Positions 13,801-28,800 of a stretch of 64,000 bases of DNA are shown one piece after another (the first letter of the stretch is position 1; each line of letters begins with the position of its first letter). The stretch spans positions 7,093,813 to 7,157,812 of the forward strand of contig FN649728.1 of NCBI GenBank assembly GCA_000310025.1, given 5' to 3'. The notes below the pieces were generated by a model that had not been told where the DNA came from, did not search any database, and was given only the letters and a program-made list of their open reading frames with translations. The DNA comes from Ectocarpus siliculosus. Lineage: Eukaryota; Sar; Phaeophyceae; Ectocarpales; Ectocarpaceae. The translations under genes were made by a program, and so were the position numbers.

Positions 13801-16800
13801 TCTCTCTTCGAGTGTTGCAACTCACGTGAACCCTTTCAAGCCGCAGGAACTCGAGGTCCTCGTCATAGAAGCCGCCGAACGTCTGAACCTGCTGCAGGAA
13901 CGCTATGAGCATGCACGTGTCGTACTTGTCGGGCCTCGGAAGGTTGATGTCCTTGAGGTACAGCACCAGGCGTTCGCAGTCCCTCGGTCTGTAGACCCTT
14001 CCGTCAGGGGCGCTGAAAAGGCTGCACGTTTGGGCTACCTGCGGTTTGGCGTTTCGTGGTTTGGATGATGGAGAGATGTGCATTGGTGCTAGGGTTGCCT
14101 TGATGATAAGATCAAAGTACGGACAAAACAGGGGAAGCCGAGCAATCGGTGGACAGCAGGTCTGTCAGAAGCACAGCAACGAGCGGGAGGGCTTTGGCCA
14201 TCCGGTACGAGTACATGGGTCGGTGACTCAGGGAGGTTCGTAAGACAGTCGCCGAGGAGGTGCATATCTCGCCAGCCAACCGCCGTTGACAAAGGTATGT
14301 GCTTCAGACGCGGCCCGCCTCTGGCATGAACCAAAACCGGCGTAGATGACTACCTTTGTGATGACGTGTTCCGCCGTAGTTCTGGCGTTGCAGTGGAGCA
14401 CGGTGATGCTCGTCTTTACGCGCTTGCTACCCGCTCCTCCTGCTCGTGGTCGCCCACCCCCACGCGACACGCCCTCAGACGAAAACGCGTATCGAATGAT
14501 CATGTCCTTTCCGCAGCCCTCGGGGCCTACAAGGATGAACGGCTCGCTGTTCTCTATCCACGGCTCCATCATGCTCAAAGCACGCTGTGCGCGCACGCAA
14601 AGCAGGAGCGACCAATGTGCCATTTATGTTGACGGAATGAGAAGGCATGGGCTTGGTGCACTGGTGTTTGGTTCTCTGCTCAACCAAGGAACGGCTGGGA
14701 ATCAATTTCGTTTCAGACTGGAGGTTTTGGGGCTGTATGGAGCGTGTGGCGTGTAAGGAGGTGGTTCGTTGCCAGGGAAGTTGACGTTGAAATGGGATAT
14801 GTGGCTGCCCCATGGTGATCGGTCTGGTGCGGTCACACAAAACAGGCGGTCCCAGAACTGCTACTTTCCTCCGAAGCGTTCCGAGCGCTTTCACGAGACA
14901 ACCGCGCTTCCCGCAACCTGCATACCCCGCCTGGTTCTGACATCGCACGATCCCACAAGCGCTTCACCTGAACCGATACCGTCGGCACGACCGACTGAGG
15001 ACCGATACAGCCGCCGCCGCCGCCGTCGTCAGAAGAGGCACCCAGCCCCCCGTCGGAGGGCACCGTAGGGTACGATGTGAGTGCGCCGCGGTCGCTGTAG
15101 CAGTCTAGAGGGCACGAGATGTCCGGCGGCCGTTCGCCTGCCCATTGGAAAACCTATGTACGTCGCGGTAAATACGGGACAACGATTTCAACGTCAGAGG
15201 AACGCTGAAAACGAATCACGGCATTTCATCTGAAACGTAGCACCGGCGCTTTGTACTCTCCATAGGTAAGCTTGTGCAGCATCCTTCTCGCCAGCACGTT
15301 CGCATGGGATGCCTGTCGAGGTGAGGGATTCACTCCTCGTTGTGTTCTGACCCCTTCACGAAGGGATCTTCGTTTTTCGGAAAACACACTTCGAACGAGA
15401 TTGACTCAGTTATCACCTCTTTCGCGAAGGAGTTTCGGTCGGCGAGGCTGAGGTTTCCTCCGAGTCCTCGAATCACCCCGCATGCGAAGTCCGCCTTCGA
15501 GGTCGAACCCGCCACCTGATGCAGGAAAGACAGGAAGGCGCACGGGAGGAAGGGATGAACGTATCCGTCCGTCCGTGTTTCATCGGCTGTCGTAGCCTAT
15601 GATTGCTCATTGTAAAGGTACCCGAAGTTTTTTTTTTTTGTTTCAGTGAAGGTCACTTCAGGTGATGGCGAAGGACACGGACAAACATGTTAACGCTGAC
15701 GTGAGACATGTCACATTCGCAAAGGCGTCACGGGTGCCTTGACATACGCAACTTGGTCCTTATCGAACGGAAAATTCTCACTGGAGGGGTCCTCGTGACA
15801 GAAACTGCGACACGTACTGATTCGTGAAATTCCTTGGATGCTTGAGTTGCGAAAAAGTGCCGCTTACCTGAACAAGGCCGTTGAGGACAGTGCCCACCAA
15901 TGTGGTGTCTACAACCATTTCCCGATCCAGCACATAGTCCAAACCCCTGCGATGCACCACGAAGGGAAATTGTTCAAAACAAGCTTCGAACCGTGGCCTC
16001 GGCGTGCATTGGGAGCGGTGATAGCTGCCAGGCACGCAGAAGGCTGGAGTTTTCGCATCCTGTCCTACACATCGACACATCGATTGATGTCAACCATGTC
16101 CACACGGAAATGTTGCGTTTATCTAGATGCGACGAGATGACAAGGTTCGTATTTGCAGGCCAACTCATCCAACACCGAGAAAAACGAAAATCCGACTTAC
16201 GTTTTCCGGCCGAGAAGAGCATTTGGCACAACGGAGAAAAAAACATAATCAAATCATGATCATCAATGTCCGTACGTACCACGTCAAAAATAGAAAAGAA
16301 TGGAGTTCGAACACGCCAGGCGAGCAGTCACCTATAAAACATGTCGTCCACCCAGCCCGCCAAGCCCCCTCGGAGGTCCTCGGGTTGTGTCTTGATCCAC
16401 CTCGCCAGGAGACGTTTTACGTCTACGTCCTCGTCGGAGAGGAATATCATGCCTGAGCAAGAGTAGGACCGAAGCGAGAGGTCGTACCGGGTTGGTCACT
16501 GGCTGAGTGTGTGCATTGGGCCATGAAGCGAGCACTCCTTCGCCCCTCCCCAAATTGGCCGACTGTGCCGGGTGTGACGGGACCCCAAGGAACTCGTGCT
16601 ATTTCCAATACAATGGCACATCTAGCCAATCAAGGATGTCCAGGCCCGTAACAGACATGGTTGAAAGCTGACAAGATACCGGCAGGACTACGACAGTAGA
16701 GTCCATCTCTGTGGCCGTTACCCGATCGACAATCGAGCAGCGAGCGTCCAACTGTCTCTCACCCATTCTGCTGACTGTCGCAGGCGAAGCGAACTTGAGG

Positions 16801-19800
16801 TCGTGGGTCTCAAAGACGAAGTTGACGTTGCTTCCGAAGTTGATCCGCTCGCCATTGGGCAGCGTGAGGAGGTGGTTGTCGTCCAGCACCGAGTTAAGAG
16901 ACTCGATCCACTCGGGGTCCACGTCCCCGTCGCAAACCAACCACGACTTCACCTGGTATTTTCATGGCGGTTTCATTGTTCAAGAGGGAGCTTGGCGCAG
17001 GATCGCGAAAAGTGCCGAAGCAGAGAGAGGGTATGACTATCAGACGAGCAGGAGGTTGCAAGCTCTCCTTGAAAAGGGGTGTGTCACGTACTTAGGAGGG
17101 GGCATCGCGAATAGCTGGAGATGTCGATGCAACCGCGCGTCTACAACGACCTTGGTAGTCAGCCATTGTGCCTCTCCGAGGTATCTAACCTACGCAACGG
17201 TAGACCAACGACACCGTTGCGTTCCAGCTTGGAGGGCCCATATCGAAACACCGAATGGGTAATAATAATCCTTCCGAAGTTTTGGTACATTTTGTTCAGG
17301 CAACTAACAAACACTTGGGAACTGGGGCAACCATGGCCCATCAACTGACGCGGTCGTTTTGTTGGTATCTTGTATATGTCGTTGCTCACCTCTGGCGGCT
17401 CTTTGACGACCTTCCGGGCAGCGGCGGTCAGCACCCCGTCAAACCACTCGCGTGTATCCAAGTCCATGTGCCCAAGCAGCCTCTGGCAGGCGCGCGGGGA
17501 TGAGCGTACGAGATGATTGGGGAGAGAAGGTCGGTATTTTCACGCGTAGATTAACTATACCGACTTCGGCAACGCCCTGTATTCCTGAGGTGCTTCCGTA
17601 AGGTGAACTTAAATCAAGATCAGCACCACCGTGAAGAAATACCTGAAGGCACGCACCGATTACCACAGATCGATCTTCCTTTTAGGTTTTAGGGAGAGTT
17701 CTGCTGATGGGGCAAGGTGCACGGCAAAAAACAAACCCCCCATGTCTTGCAAGCGCACAGAGGGGTGGTTTCGATGCAGGTCTTACCTGCCTCGCTCTGG
17801 GCTAATTTTATCGTGTTCATCACTCCGTGCGCCCATAACCGTGAAAATCATCAAGCAAGGCACGAACCCCCCCCAGGGTCAGTTTGGGCCACTCCAGGGC
17901 AACTGTCACGGTTTCATTCTGGCCCGTTGAACTTTCTGGAAATCGTCTTTGAACCATAGGGCATCCGCTGTTGTTACCGCGACAGCATGCATGATCGATT
18001 CGCTCACACCTTGCGCCTCTTGGTATTTAAAAGTATGTCCAGGTCAGTGCGGAGTCACTCGAATGAGTAATACCAGGTATCGTTGGAGAAAATCATGTAA
18101 TGTGCCCAAGGTTGGGTGTCCTTGAAGTAACTAACACGCCCGGTACCGCGAGATTATCTGACCTGGCGAGGCATGCTCTTGGGGTTGACCACGTGGGTGT
18201 TAACCGCTTGCCCGCACTTGATCATGGCGTGTCGCAGGATTGACCACAGGGTGGACTTCCCGCAGCCGCTAGGGCCGACGATGACGCAACCCATCCTCTG
18301 GTCTAAGGCCTCCTTTAGCTGCAGCATCTTGCGCACCTGGTGTATGCAAAAATATGGGTCAAGGTTGATCTAGACTTAGTACTTGCGTACGCTTGTTTGG
18401 CGGTGGTACGGGTTGGTGAAAGGCGATACAACGAGCCCCCTTTCAAACCTCGTGACCCACTCAACGCAACGCAACATTGTCCACTCCATACTTTTTCTAG
18501 CTGCTGTTAACAGGGCACCAAAGTTTCAGATTTGGGTTTTTGGAAATCTGCCATGTGATCTATGCCTCAGAAGCAGCCTCCGGTGCTACTCAACGTACGT
18601 TGGAAGCATGTTTTGCAAGCACTATTCGGTGCCTCGTTGGAACATATAGACGGAAACGCCCGGGTTAACAAATTCACCAGCAACCTTCTCGATAATCAAC
18701 TCTTGCCTGCGCATCGTTGACCTCCAGGAAAAATGGTTTCGCCGTCATCACCTCGCGGATAGCTTCCTCCAGCTCACCCTTAGGCACGGTTGAGCATTTC
18801 ACGGCAAACACGGTTTCGGTGGCTTATCGACAGGCTACACAGAAAGCGATTGGTTTTTTTCAGCGCCTGACAAGGACCGCAACATCCCAGTTTTTGATCG
18901 TCCCGCCCGAGTCTTGCCAAGCAAGCATGAATACAGAGGAAGTCGTAGTTGTACTTGTAAGTGAGCTGAGTTTGAAGCCGATTGGTTCGAAGTGTACGAA
19001 CAAGACATGGTGAAACAAGATATTCCCCGCCGGTTAATCCTGTGTCCTCCCTTACCCCAGGGATGTCACTGCTTTCCGCTCCCGGGAACACGTCCCCGAT
19101 GAGAGCGAGAAACTGCCGGGTGTCGCCGTAGGTGAGCTTGGACAGGGTGTTGACCCGTACCGCCTTGATCAGTAGCTCACGCTCGCCGGCAGCGTCGATA
19201 GGATTTCCTTCTCGTTTCGCCGCCTTTTTTGTGTTGTTGCATCGAAATACAACAACAAAACAAAAGAAGGAGCAGCGGCGGGCAGAAACGGGGTTTGGGC
19301 ATGGAGTTTGCGGCGAGGAAGGACACGGACGTCTGCGGAGGCACATGCGCGGCTAGATAAGAGTGGAACTCAAACAGCCACGATAAGGACAATCATGGGG
19401 AGAGGTCAAACCATACCTGAATGAGCTTGCCGCCAGTGTTGAGAACCGCTTTCAAAGCCCGAAGTCCCCAATCGTAGTGCTGCTGCCTGGACAATAGCTG
19501 CTTCGACAGCGTGAACATAGACACAATCTTCGACGCCAAGTCCTTTGCGCCAGTAAACCCTTCGGAGCTCAGTATCACCTAGGGTTTCACATGGACAACG
19601 GTTGAACAAAACTAAGAATGGAGGGATCAAGAACCGACGTGGTATCATGCAAGTCAATAAGATTGGCGCAATGGGTTTGAACATTTTGCGCATACAGCTC
19701 TCGACGGATGGGTCGGGGAGTAAACGAGTGAGATCGCATGTTGCCTACGTGGGTCGGGAGTCTAGTTGGCTGTAGAAGTTGATCCAAAACGAGATTGAAA

Positions 19801-22800
19801 AGGCGGTGTGTGGACCCCTTCCTATTTCTACGGGTTTGAAGCAGGAACTTGTGGGGCCACTGAACTCTGCTTGAGAGGCTCGACATCTTTGGAACGCATC
19901 TGCCGCTCTCTCTGACACAGGTGGCGCTTGTACAGCCCCAAACGAGCTATATAGGGGATTCGCAATCCCTTGCCTAGACTCGAGAGATTCTCCCACCACA
20001 CCGCTGTTGCACTTCAAGTAACCCACCTCGGCAATGAGCTCATTGTCCGGACGTCCCATAGCAACGGGTCGGAAGAGCGCCTTGAGGTTGTCGGGAAGCT
20101 TGCTGCGACCTCCGTACTTCTTCCCTGCCGGGTTCAGGGTCACGAAGATTCCGGCGTTCAAGTCCACATCGATTTCCCGACCGAGAATCCTGGATTTTGG
20201 AAAGGCCGAGGAGGAGAATAGGACGAGGGGTAAGTGGAGCCGACATCCCTTGATCCCAAAGAACGCGTTGAAGAAGCGGCTCAACGCCACAGGCACGTTG
20301 TACTGCGATCGTTAACTCTTGCCTCAGAGATGGTCGTTTAGCCTTGATGGCGTCCTGGATGATCTGAATCTGTTGCGAGATGGCCGACAGCTGATCTTCC
20401 TTGAGGCGGTTGAACTCGTCGAAGCAGCCCCAGGCACCGCACTGGAAGATGAAGCGTGCAGAGAATCCAAGGCGGCGAGGGTTGGAAAATCACGCCAGCC
20501 GAGAATGCTAGCAGAAGGAGGGTGGGGCATGCTGATGAAGAGACTGTGCTGTCCGGGTGTCATGCACTCAACGCTTGCTGAGGGTTTTGACAACGACGCA
20601 ATATCCTTGATGCGAGGTCATTCCACCTGCTGCTAGTCAGGTTTCGTTGGTCGAACTTTGTTCGGGAAAGAAAAATCCTTTGCTTTCGATCTTTTGGCCT
20701 GAGTTGAAATCGACGGTTAGCGCATAAACATCTGGTGGCATACTTGTGCAGTTGAAAGGCAAGAATCGCGTGCGACCGATTGTATGAGGGACAGAATTAG
20801 TAAATATGGAGAAGGTGGTAGCGCCAAAATAGTACAATGTCAGGTGCAACTACAGTAGCGAGCACGAAAGATAGACTGTTATTCGATTGTCTACAGTAGT
20901 ATTATCGATGCATGAAATTAGTGACGACAATCCTTTCCAAGATAGTGCTGTATCGGGCGACTAAAAGTCGTCTTCAAACACCCACTTCCACACCTTCATC
21001 GGCTTCATCACCTTCTTGGTATTGTTCGTCTTGTTCGTCTTCTTCTTCATTGTGATTTCATCGTGTGCATCTTCTTACTCATTGTGACATCACGATGAAC
21101 AAGAAGGCGAGAACGAGATTAACAATCCCGAGAAGATGAAGGAAAGTGAGAAATATATGTCGTCAATCGCACGCATCAATTTACATTTGACAGCAGGTTG
21201 TTTCACGGATATTATGCTTGCTTGTTGTCCCGAACAACGTACTCTGTGGCGTTGCACCTTCCCTATTTGTGTTGCACGCTTTCGCACGCGAATGCCTTTT
21301 ATGCGTGAGGCAGTAACCCACAACGGCTTGTCTTACGCTGAATCAGGGCGTACCTTGACCAGGCCAATGAAGATCCTGCCCATGCTCTGAAAGTCGATTC
21401 CCTCGTCGCAGTTGAACACAAGCACCTTCAGGTCCGTGAATGGTTTTGGGGCACGGGACAAGCGGCGAAATAAGTATGCACGCCCCCCAACCGAATGCCG
21501 AAACTGTATGGTGAGTGAGGAGTCACTGTAATAGACGCGCTCTCCGGTCTCTATTGATTGGCCATTGCGAGGTTTCCCGAAACTAGCGCTAGAGACTTGC
21601 GGAACAGACTCCTCCACAAGACTTGCTTAACGACGGGGCCCCTTCACAAGGAACCCTGAGCACACTATGGAAAATAGCTTCCGCAGGTACGGCGGGCTTT
21701 CACACCATGTAGAGGGCACCAACCGCCAACACTCCCAAAAATTTCCACGCAGTCCACAAGCACCTCGCACGGCCAAATAGAAACTGACCCTTCGCTATGC
21801 TACCATGACGAAAAATATGGGGTGGAAAATATTTCAGCAGCAACAACGACATGTACGCGTAGGGGCGCCTCACTTGGCGGCCGAACGCTTGCCCCAGCGC
21901 CTTGACAGATTCTGTCTTCCCTGTGCCCGCGGGACCGTAAGGGTTTCCTCCAAAGCCCATGTGCATGCCCTGCACGGGGAGGAAAATGGCGAAAGGATGT
22001 TGGTGCAATGCAATCCTGATAACGTTTATACCCCGTGTAGGGGGGGGGAGAACGCTTTGGCCGGTCCATGTTCTGGCGCCTCTGCTTCCGCGACATGGCG
22101 ATGGTCTGGGGTACGGCCTGCCACAGCACTCGTGCAGAGTTCAACGCTCAACTGTGCTTTGGTAGGCAGAATGCGTCTGAACTTTTTGCTAAGCGTAAAA
22201 CACCTTGGTATTTCATATGGGACAAGTTTGTTCACCCTTAAGGATTGGCACGCTCGGGGACACTCGGTGAAGGTACGCACGGTTTTTTCGACATGTGAAG
22301 CGAACGCGCACTAGTTGGACCCAATCACATCGGCGATGACGAAGACAGAACCGGTATTGAATCACCTGTGTCAGCGTTAGATAGCACTTGTCGGTGAGGG
22401 GAGTGTGCACGAGCTTTGGGGCGTTTCCCTGGTATTCGTAGGAGTAGCCGAACCTCGCGCTGCTCATCTTAATGATGGCGCTCCCGCCCTTGACATAGTA
22501 TCGCAGTTGCTTCTGCCATATCCAGTCGTCCACCGACTCGGCGGCGTTCCTGGTCAATCATACCGCAGAGCGTTAACATGTATCCGAACGCAGTCGCATG
22601 GTGGCAGAGGATGGGCGTATTTAGCAAGTGACGATAAGGTGAAGCCCGTCAAATTGAGTCGTGAAACTACAAAGCTCGAGTGTTCTACACGACGACAACA
22701 GTACAGCGATTTCAACGCTAAACTTGTCTCGCGGATGACCAGTCGGAGAATCTTCTTTGCGCCTTCGGTGGGCGTGGTCCCTACTAGCAGCAGCGGGTGC

Positions 22801-25800
22801 TAAACCCCCACCACCACCGCTGCCACCATCACCACGATATCCTTAAACAACAAAAACAAGAACCAAGGCTTGTGTCGCAAACCAAGCTCACTTCTGAAGC
22901 TGATCTACGACGTCCATGCTATGCACCAGGTCCAGTACGAGTGCCTTGATCTTAAGCTGCATGAGGGGCCGTGACGACAGGTCGTAGGCGGTGTACTGCT
23001 CCAGCAGCTGCCGAAGAGGATGCATGAGCCCGCTCACATCACCCTGCAAAACATCAAGAAGTTGGTGGGAGAAATCGTTATATATCGCAAGGATACCACG
23101 CATTTGTAGTGGTTGTGAAGATTGCCGATTGTGGGTGTTTAAGACCCTATTTCGTTCTTGGATTATGGTTGGTGTTTTGCCAGATTACAATCATCAGTTC
23201 CCCCATGTTCCCCTATTTTTTGACAGCTCGCGTACGTGGTACTCGCAAGTGATTGGCGATGCTGCTTTATCCACGGATTTGCATTTTTTGTGTCATGAAG
23301 TACTGTATAACCCCGAAGGACGTTTTTGAGGCCACAATAATATCGTCGTTTACTGTGCTTCAAGGCGGTAGACATTAACCGCGGGCGAAGCACGACCCTC
23401 CGACTGTCAGAGCTAAATCTTAATCTTGTCAGCCCCACCCCGAGTGTTTCACGGCAGGACGAAGTTGAAACTGTGCTGTATAACCGCTTTCTTTCAAACA
23501 AGAACTATTTAACATTCGACCACGGGGGATAACCTGCGGCTTCCTTTCGCTCACCTGGGAAACGGCTACCTCCGCGTGGTCGCAGAACTTGATTTGTTCG
23601 GCGAGGCACAGCAGCTGCAATATTCAACATGGTATCGTAGAGCGACGAAAACGGGAGCGCACCCGCGCGAGCAGCGTGTTAATTTGGAACTGGGAACCGC
23701 AAGAATGTTTGAGCGTGGGACGGAGCATCACTTTGAAGGGGTCAAGAGCGCGATGACTTCGGAATGTTAGTCGCCATCTTGCGACCCCCTGGAAGAACGG
23801 AAGATTCATCGTGCCGGCGCACCCTCTGCTGACATCGACCATGCCGTCATCTGTGGCGGGATCTCGACGCAAATCTGACAACACGTGGTCCAAAATGCAC
23901 CCGGCACTCATCCTTCCTTATCTGCCTTCCAGGCACCGTCGTCAAACTCTACAGTAGGCGCTAGCAACCGCGGGATACCTCAGTTTCGAGTGACAGCCCT
24001 TTCGACAAGCATTTTCTACCATCTTTGATAGGTACTGCCGCCAACAGGTGGCTATCGCCGTCCGTCACATCACGCTCGCTACTTTTCCACCTGGCTCGGG
24101 AACCGCTCGTAGTCGATCTGCCCACGCAGGCATTCCTGAAGAAGAGACGTCAGGGTTCCTTTCATCTCGACGTTAAGGTGTTCCAGCCACTCTTCCACTC
24201 TCTCCGACACCGGCACGGGGGTGTTCAGGGACACCTGCGTCCACCCAGGCGTATGAGGTTGGGGCTGATACTCGAACACTGGGATGGACTCCCCACACCA
24301 GTATTCGGCGGTAAAGACACAGAGAACACCTAGCTGCAGGACATAGTTGCCAAAAGGGTTTCGATTAAGGCAGTTCCCGTGTCTGCGGGAAACCAAACGG
24401 GGCTGGCATGACAGAGTAGGTCAGCCCCCTTCGGAACGGTGCGACAAACATCGAAGGTTGGAAAGCTTTGAGGACAGATTGCGGCCATCACAACGCATAT
24501 ATGCTTTGAACTTGCCTCGAGACACAACCGGTCTTCTTCAATAAACGTTATCAGCTCATGAAACTCGTCGGCGCAACTTGCACGGCTGCAACACGCCTTC
24601 CGAGACAACCGACAGCATCCCGCACGCTCGGAGTTGTTTCTCTGACAACTAAAAGAGCGAGAAACTTGCCTTTTCCCCGGCAGAACTGAGCATAGCGATG
24701 ATCTGCGTCTCTTCCTTGTTGAACTCCACGCCATGAATTCCTTGGAAAAGCTTCTTGAGGTGAGCCTGGATGATAGTCGGGTTCTTCGCCTAGAGAAGAC
24801 AGGGGGAAAGTAGTCCCGACCGTTTTGTTACCGGTATGGTCAGTGGACTTGCTTGACAAGGCACAGTGCCACGTTGGCCAACCGTTTTGCGGTTCGGCTT
24901 GTTACCGTTAGTTTCTGATTTGACGCGGTCAAACTGTCGGTTGCAGCGAGCGGCTACTGCCCTCAAAGACCCCACCATAACGGCGACCGATGGTGGTCGC
25001 GCTTGGAATGTTTGGTTGAACATGAGGAAGGTGCGAGGAGAGAGCTTTCGCTTCCTCACCTGCCCTAGAATCTCCAGCAAGTCCTCGTCACCGATAAAGT
25101 AGAACCTTGGCATGGCCGACCTCTTCTCCTCCAAGAAGTCGGACAAGGCTTTCTGGCACCTGTCTCATGCGATAGTTATGACAGTCAGTTACGGCCATCA
25201 CCAGTAATGTGTAGATTCGGGGCGTTCCAGTCCATGCTACGGCGTGCAAAGTATGGGCCAAAAACGGGAATCTGTATATATATAGGAGAAAACTCAAAGG
25301 TTATTTGCATGTGGGGTTGTGTTGCGGAGCACAAGAACTTGGTGCAACGTGTGTTTTGGTCTATCAACGCACTCTCCAGCGTGTCGAGGGGAAGACGACT
25401 CAATGGAAGTGAGGGAGTATGACCTTGAGCATTCCGTTTTCACCCCCATTCGTCGCGCACGAGCTGCCCAAGAGACCAGGCACAAATACCTGTGACAGCC
25501 AAGTCTCACTGTGCACCCACCTCTCCAACTGATCCAGGGACGCGCCCAGCTGCCCGCGGAGGTCGGGGAAAAGCTGTTCATCCGCCAACGAGAACAGGCG
25601 ACGGTCGATCTCGACCTGGTTGAACACCGAATGAACAGCGCCATACGGTGGCAAGACATATGGGGGGTAGGTAATGCAGCATGCGAGAGAGGGGTGTTGG
25701 CAGAATATATGTGGGTTCCTAGAAAAGAATCCTTCCAGAAAAAAAAAAAAAAACTGAAACTATGCGTTTCCAGGGTTGGCGCTGTTTGTTGGAAGAGCCT

Positions 25801-28800
25801 GTAGCTGCATGTGTGATGCGGCGGCAGACCCTGGACCCTAAATTAGACAATTCAAGGCCACGAAAATGGAAATGCCGTACAAATGCCGATTGTCGCTCGT
25901 ACAGAGGCGACTCGCGAGTCGTCAGGGACCATTCATGCAGGCATGCAACCTGACGGCATACACCAACCTTGGCCATGATGTCACGAAACTCTTCTTCAAC
26001 GCGGCGGAATCGTCCCTGCTCCGCCGGTAAGGCGCCCATCCCAAAAATTGGCTCGAGGTAAACCCACTTTCTCTGGATCTGGTTCAGGGTGTGCAGAGCG
26101 TAGTCCAACACGCCGAGCTTTACCTGCGGCACAGACAGCAACATAAAAGTGTGTCTTGGCTGGACAGAATGTGGTGTTGTGTGCGGCCACCACGAAAGAC
26201 GGGTTTTGCGGACTAGAAAAAGAAGCGGCTTACTGTGAATGTGTCAACCTGTGCACCTTGACCTAGGTTCCTTGACGCTGCGAAATGCTTTCGTGCTCTT
26301 TTCGCCGCATGATTTCCCCCCGCCTGCGAGGCTATTGAAATATTGTCACTTCCTTTCGAAGTCACTTGCTTTCAAAGTGTCTAGGGCGCCCTCGAAAGGT
26401 CCATTGGAGCTCTTCCCAAAACCCAGCAAGGCACACCATGCTTGCGACAGTAGTTGTCCAAAAAGTGTCGGTATCTCTAAATTCTGGCATTCGCGGTGGT
26501 GTCGTAAACAAGCAAGAACAGCGCGTTCGGAAGCATGATCACGGATCGGCGCACCTCGTACGTGATTCCCTGGTCTTCGAAGGCCTTGAAGAACTGGCTC
26601 TCTTTCAGGGACGCCAACAGGCTCTGCTTGTCGCCCAGCTCGAGAAAGACGTCGCCCCAGTCGCGGATGAGCGGGGTCCTCCGGCCGTTCTCCTCGTGAT
26701 CGACCAGCTTGAGCTCGGCGGTCTGGGACCATGCCACCAGCTCTTGGAGAGCCTCACGGATGGTAACCTTCGTGTTGCGAAAATAGTTTCGAAAAATTGA
26801 GGGTTCGGAATATTAATGTCCCGCTGAAATGACCGACACTGTCCCGGACCGTCAATCATAGGGGCTTCAAGACGCGCGACACCAACAAAAATCACCCGGC
26901 CGGGCGCTACATTCCATGCAGTAGATGTTGTTCCCACCGCCTTCGCAAACCTTACTTCAAACCATTAGAAATCCCAACGCTGTGAGCAGTGCTCTAACAA
27001 CGTGGCACATGACTTCTCAGTAATAATGTCGATGGTCTTGTTCGACCAGAGCGGAGAGAGAACTGCCGTGCCTACCTCTCCCTGTGCCCTTGACTGCAGA
27101 TGCTTGACGAACTGCAGCAGCGCCGGGTCCGCCAAGCGGTCCATCGCCGACAAAAAGTGGCTGACCATGAGGTTCTCCAGACGCACGCTGCGGTCGAGAC
27201 CAAGCTTTCCCTGCGGAAAACAAACCGCATTGGTTGTTGGGCGAGGGAGAATGAAGGATACACGGCATGTTTCCGAATGCATAGTGCAACGTTAACGTTT
27301 CTTTCAAGCCAGGAGGGGGTGCTGGGACCCATGGCGTACGGAAAGGCCCTGCTGCTGGAGGCGTTCGACAACCTGTGCGATCCACACCCGACGTTTCAAA
27401 AAGCAATAACCACATAGCCAGCCAGAGCGTTCCACCCGAAGATCCCAACTGCTGGCTGCTGGGCATTCACACGTCCGTTCGGGGTCTTGCTTCGCTTGAA
27501 CGAAGGTCTCCAAAGACCTTTCCGAAGGCCTTCCGCAAAGGCTCGATCTAAAACTGATTTTCGGCGAAAAATCTACGTAGATTTCCTATCAAACTCGGGC
27601 AACGAAGCGCACCAGACGGAACTCGTCAGGACACGCACGCGTGCTTGAAGCCCATATAGACTATAGCTGGAATGTCAGGCGTTGTGTGGCAGTGTCCTAC
27701 GTTGTTGTCATGGAGTCCAAAACGCTTGCAACGGAGGGGGGGCTTGTGATGACAGAGCGGAATAGTGCGCTCCCAACCCTCCTTCATGCACAGAAGAGCG
27801 TGCCTGAAACACTCAAAGTTTGTGGTCCAGTACACAAGTGACGTCTGTGTTTGTCTTCTCCGGCTCCAAAAAAAAAAGTTCATCCACAAGCAACCAGGAC
27901 GCCACGCCTATAGCCTACAAGGAGCGAGCCACCCTCCCCCGCCCTTGAAATCGGGATTTCACCGCACCTGCAAGAGTGCGCTCCAATGCTCCTCCTTGAA
28001 AGGCTCGCCTCTACAATATTTTAGGGTGGGTGTTGCCTTTCTCATTCGCTCCAGCTCCTGCATGAATAGAAAATGATTGGCGGGCGAGCACAGCAAGCAG
28101 AACGAGAATTCACTCGATTTCGCCTTTAGTTTTCCGTGAGAGAGGTGCTTTTTCATGTAGCGTTGTATCGCGTGGTATGTATCAGTCGCTTTCTAAAGCT
28201 CGACACGTCCGCAACAAGGAGAGTGCATAGACGTCACGAGCTTGTGGCCAAATACTGTCTTCTTCATTAAGCCTGTGAGGCTGCAACGTCTGGTCCACGA
28301 TACACATACATTTGACCAAAGTTCGCATAGGGCAACGCAAGCCGTGCGCTTTTCAGGCCAACCAAAGCCGTGAAGTAAGACATTTGTAATTTTCTCGAGG
28401 GTGCTCAGCCCAACGCCTTTCAAGAGGCTAGAAGCACTCTGGTCAAGACCGGAAATACGTCGGACAAGTGGGGAGGTAGCTCTGACCCATGATGGTGCAT
28501 CGAAACACTCCCACGGACGTTGTGTCAAACCACGCGCATCCAGAAGGCGAGTGATGAAAAACGCGGGGTGAATTGCACTATGGCGACCTGCCTGGTGGAT
28601 GTGCTCCGTAACCGTGTCCGCTCGCTGTGCCTCGGCAAGACGGGCCTTGATGACCTCGATCCACTTGGTGGCGAGGTCTTGCAGCGCGAAGACATTCGGT
28701 CGGAAGCTGATCCAGTCCTGATCCGCCAGGGCCTGTAGACACAAGCAAACAAAAAACGGAATGGCGGATACATTCAAGCTGGGATCTGTTCTGCGAATAC

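Noticed and set aside
27325-27390. Candidate dynein exon with [11 protein letters not shown]
   Set aside because: The flanking exons 27968-28057 and 27076-27210 join directly in phase and align without a gap to DYNC2H1, leaving no room for it.
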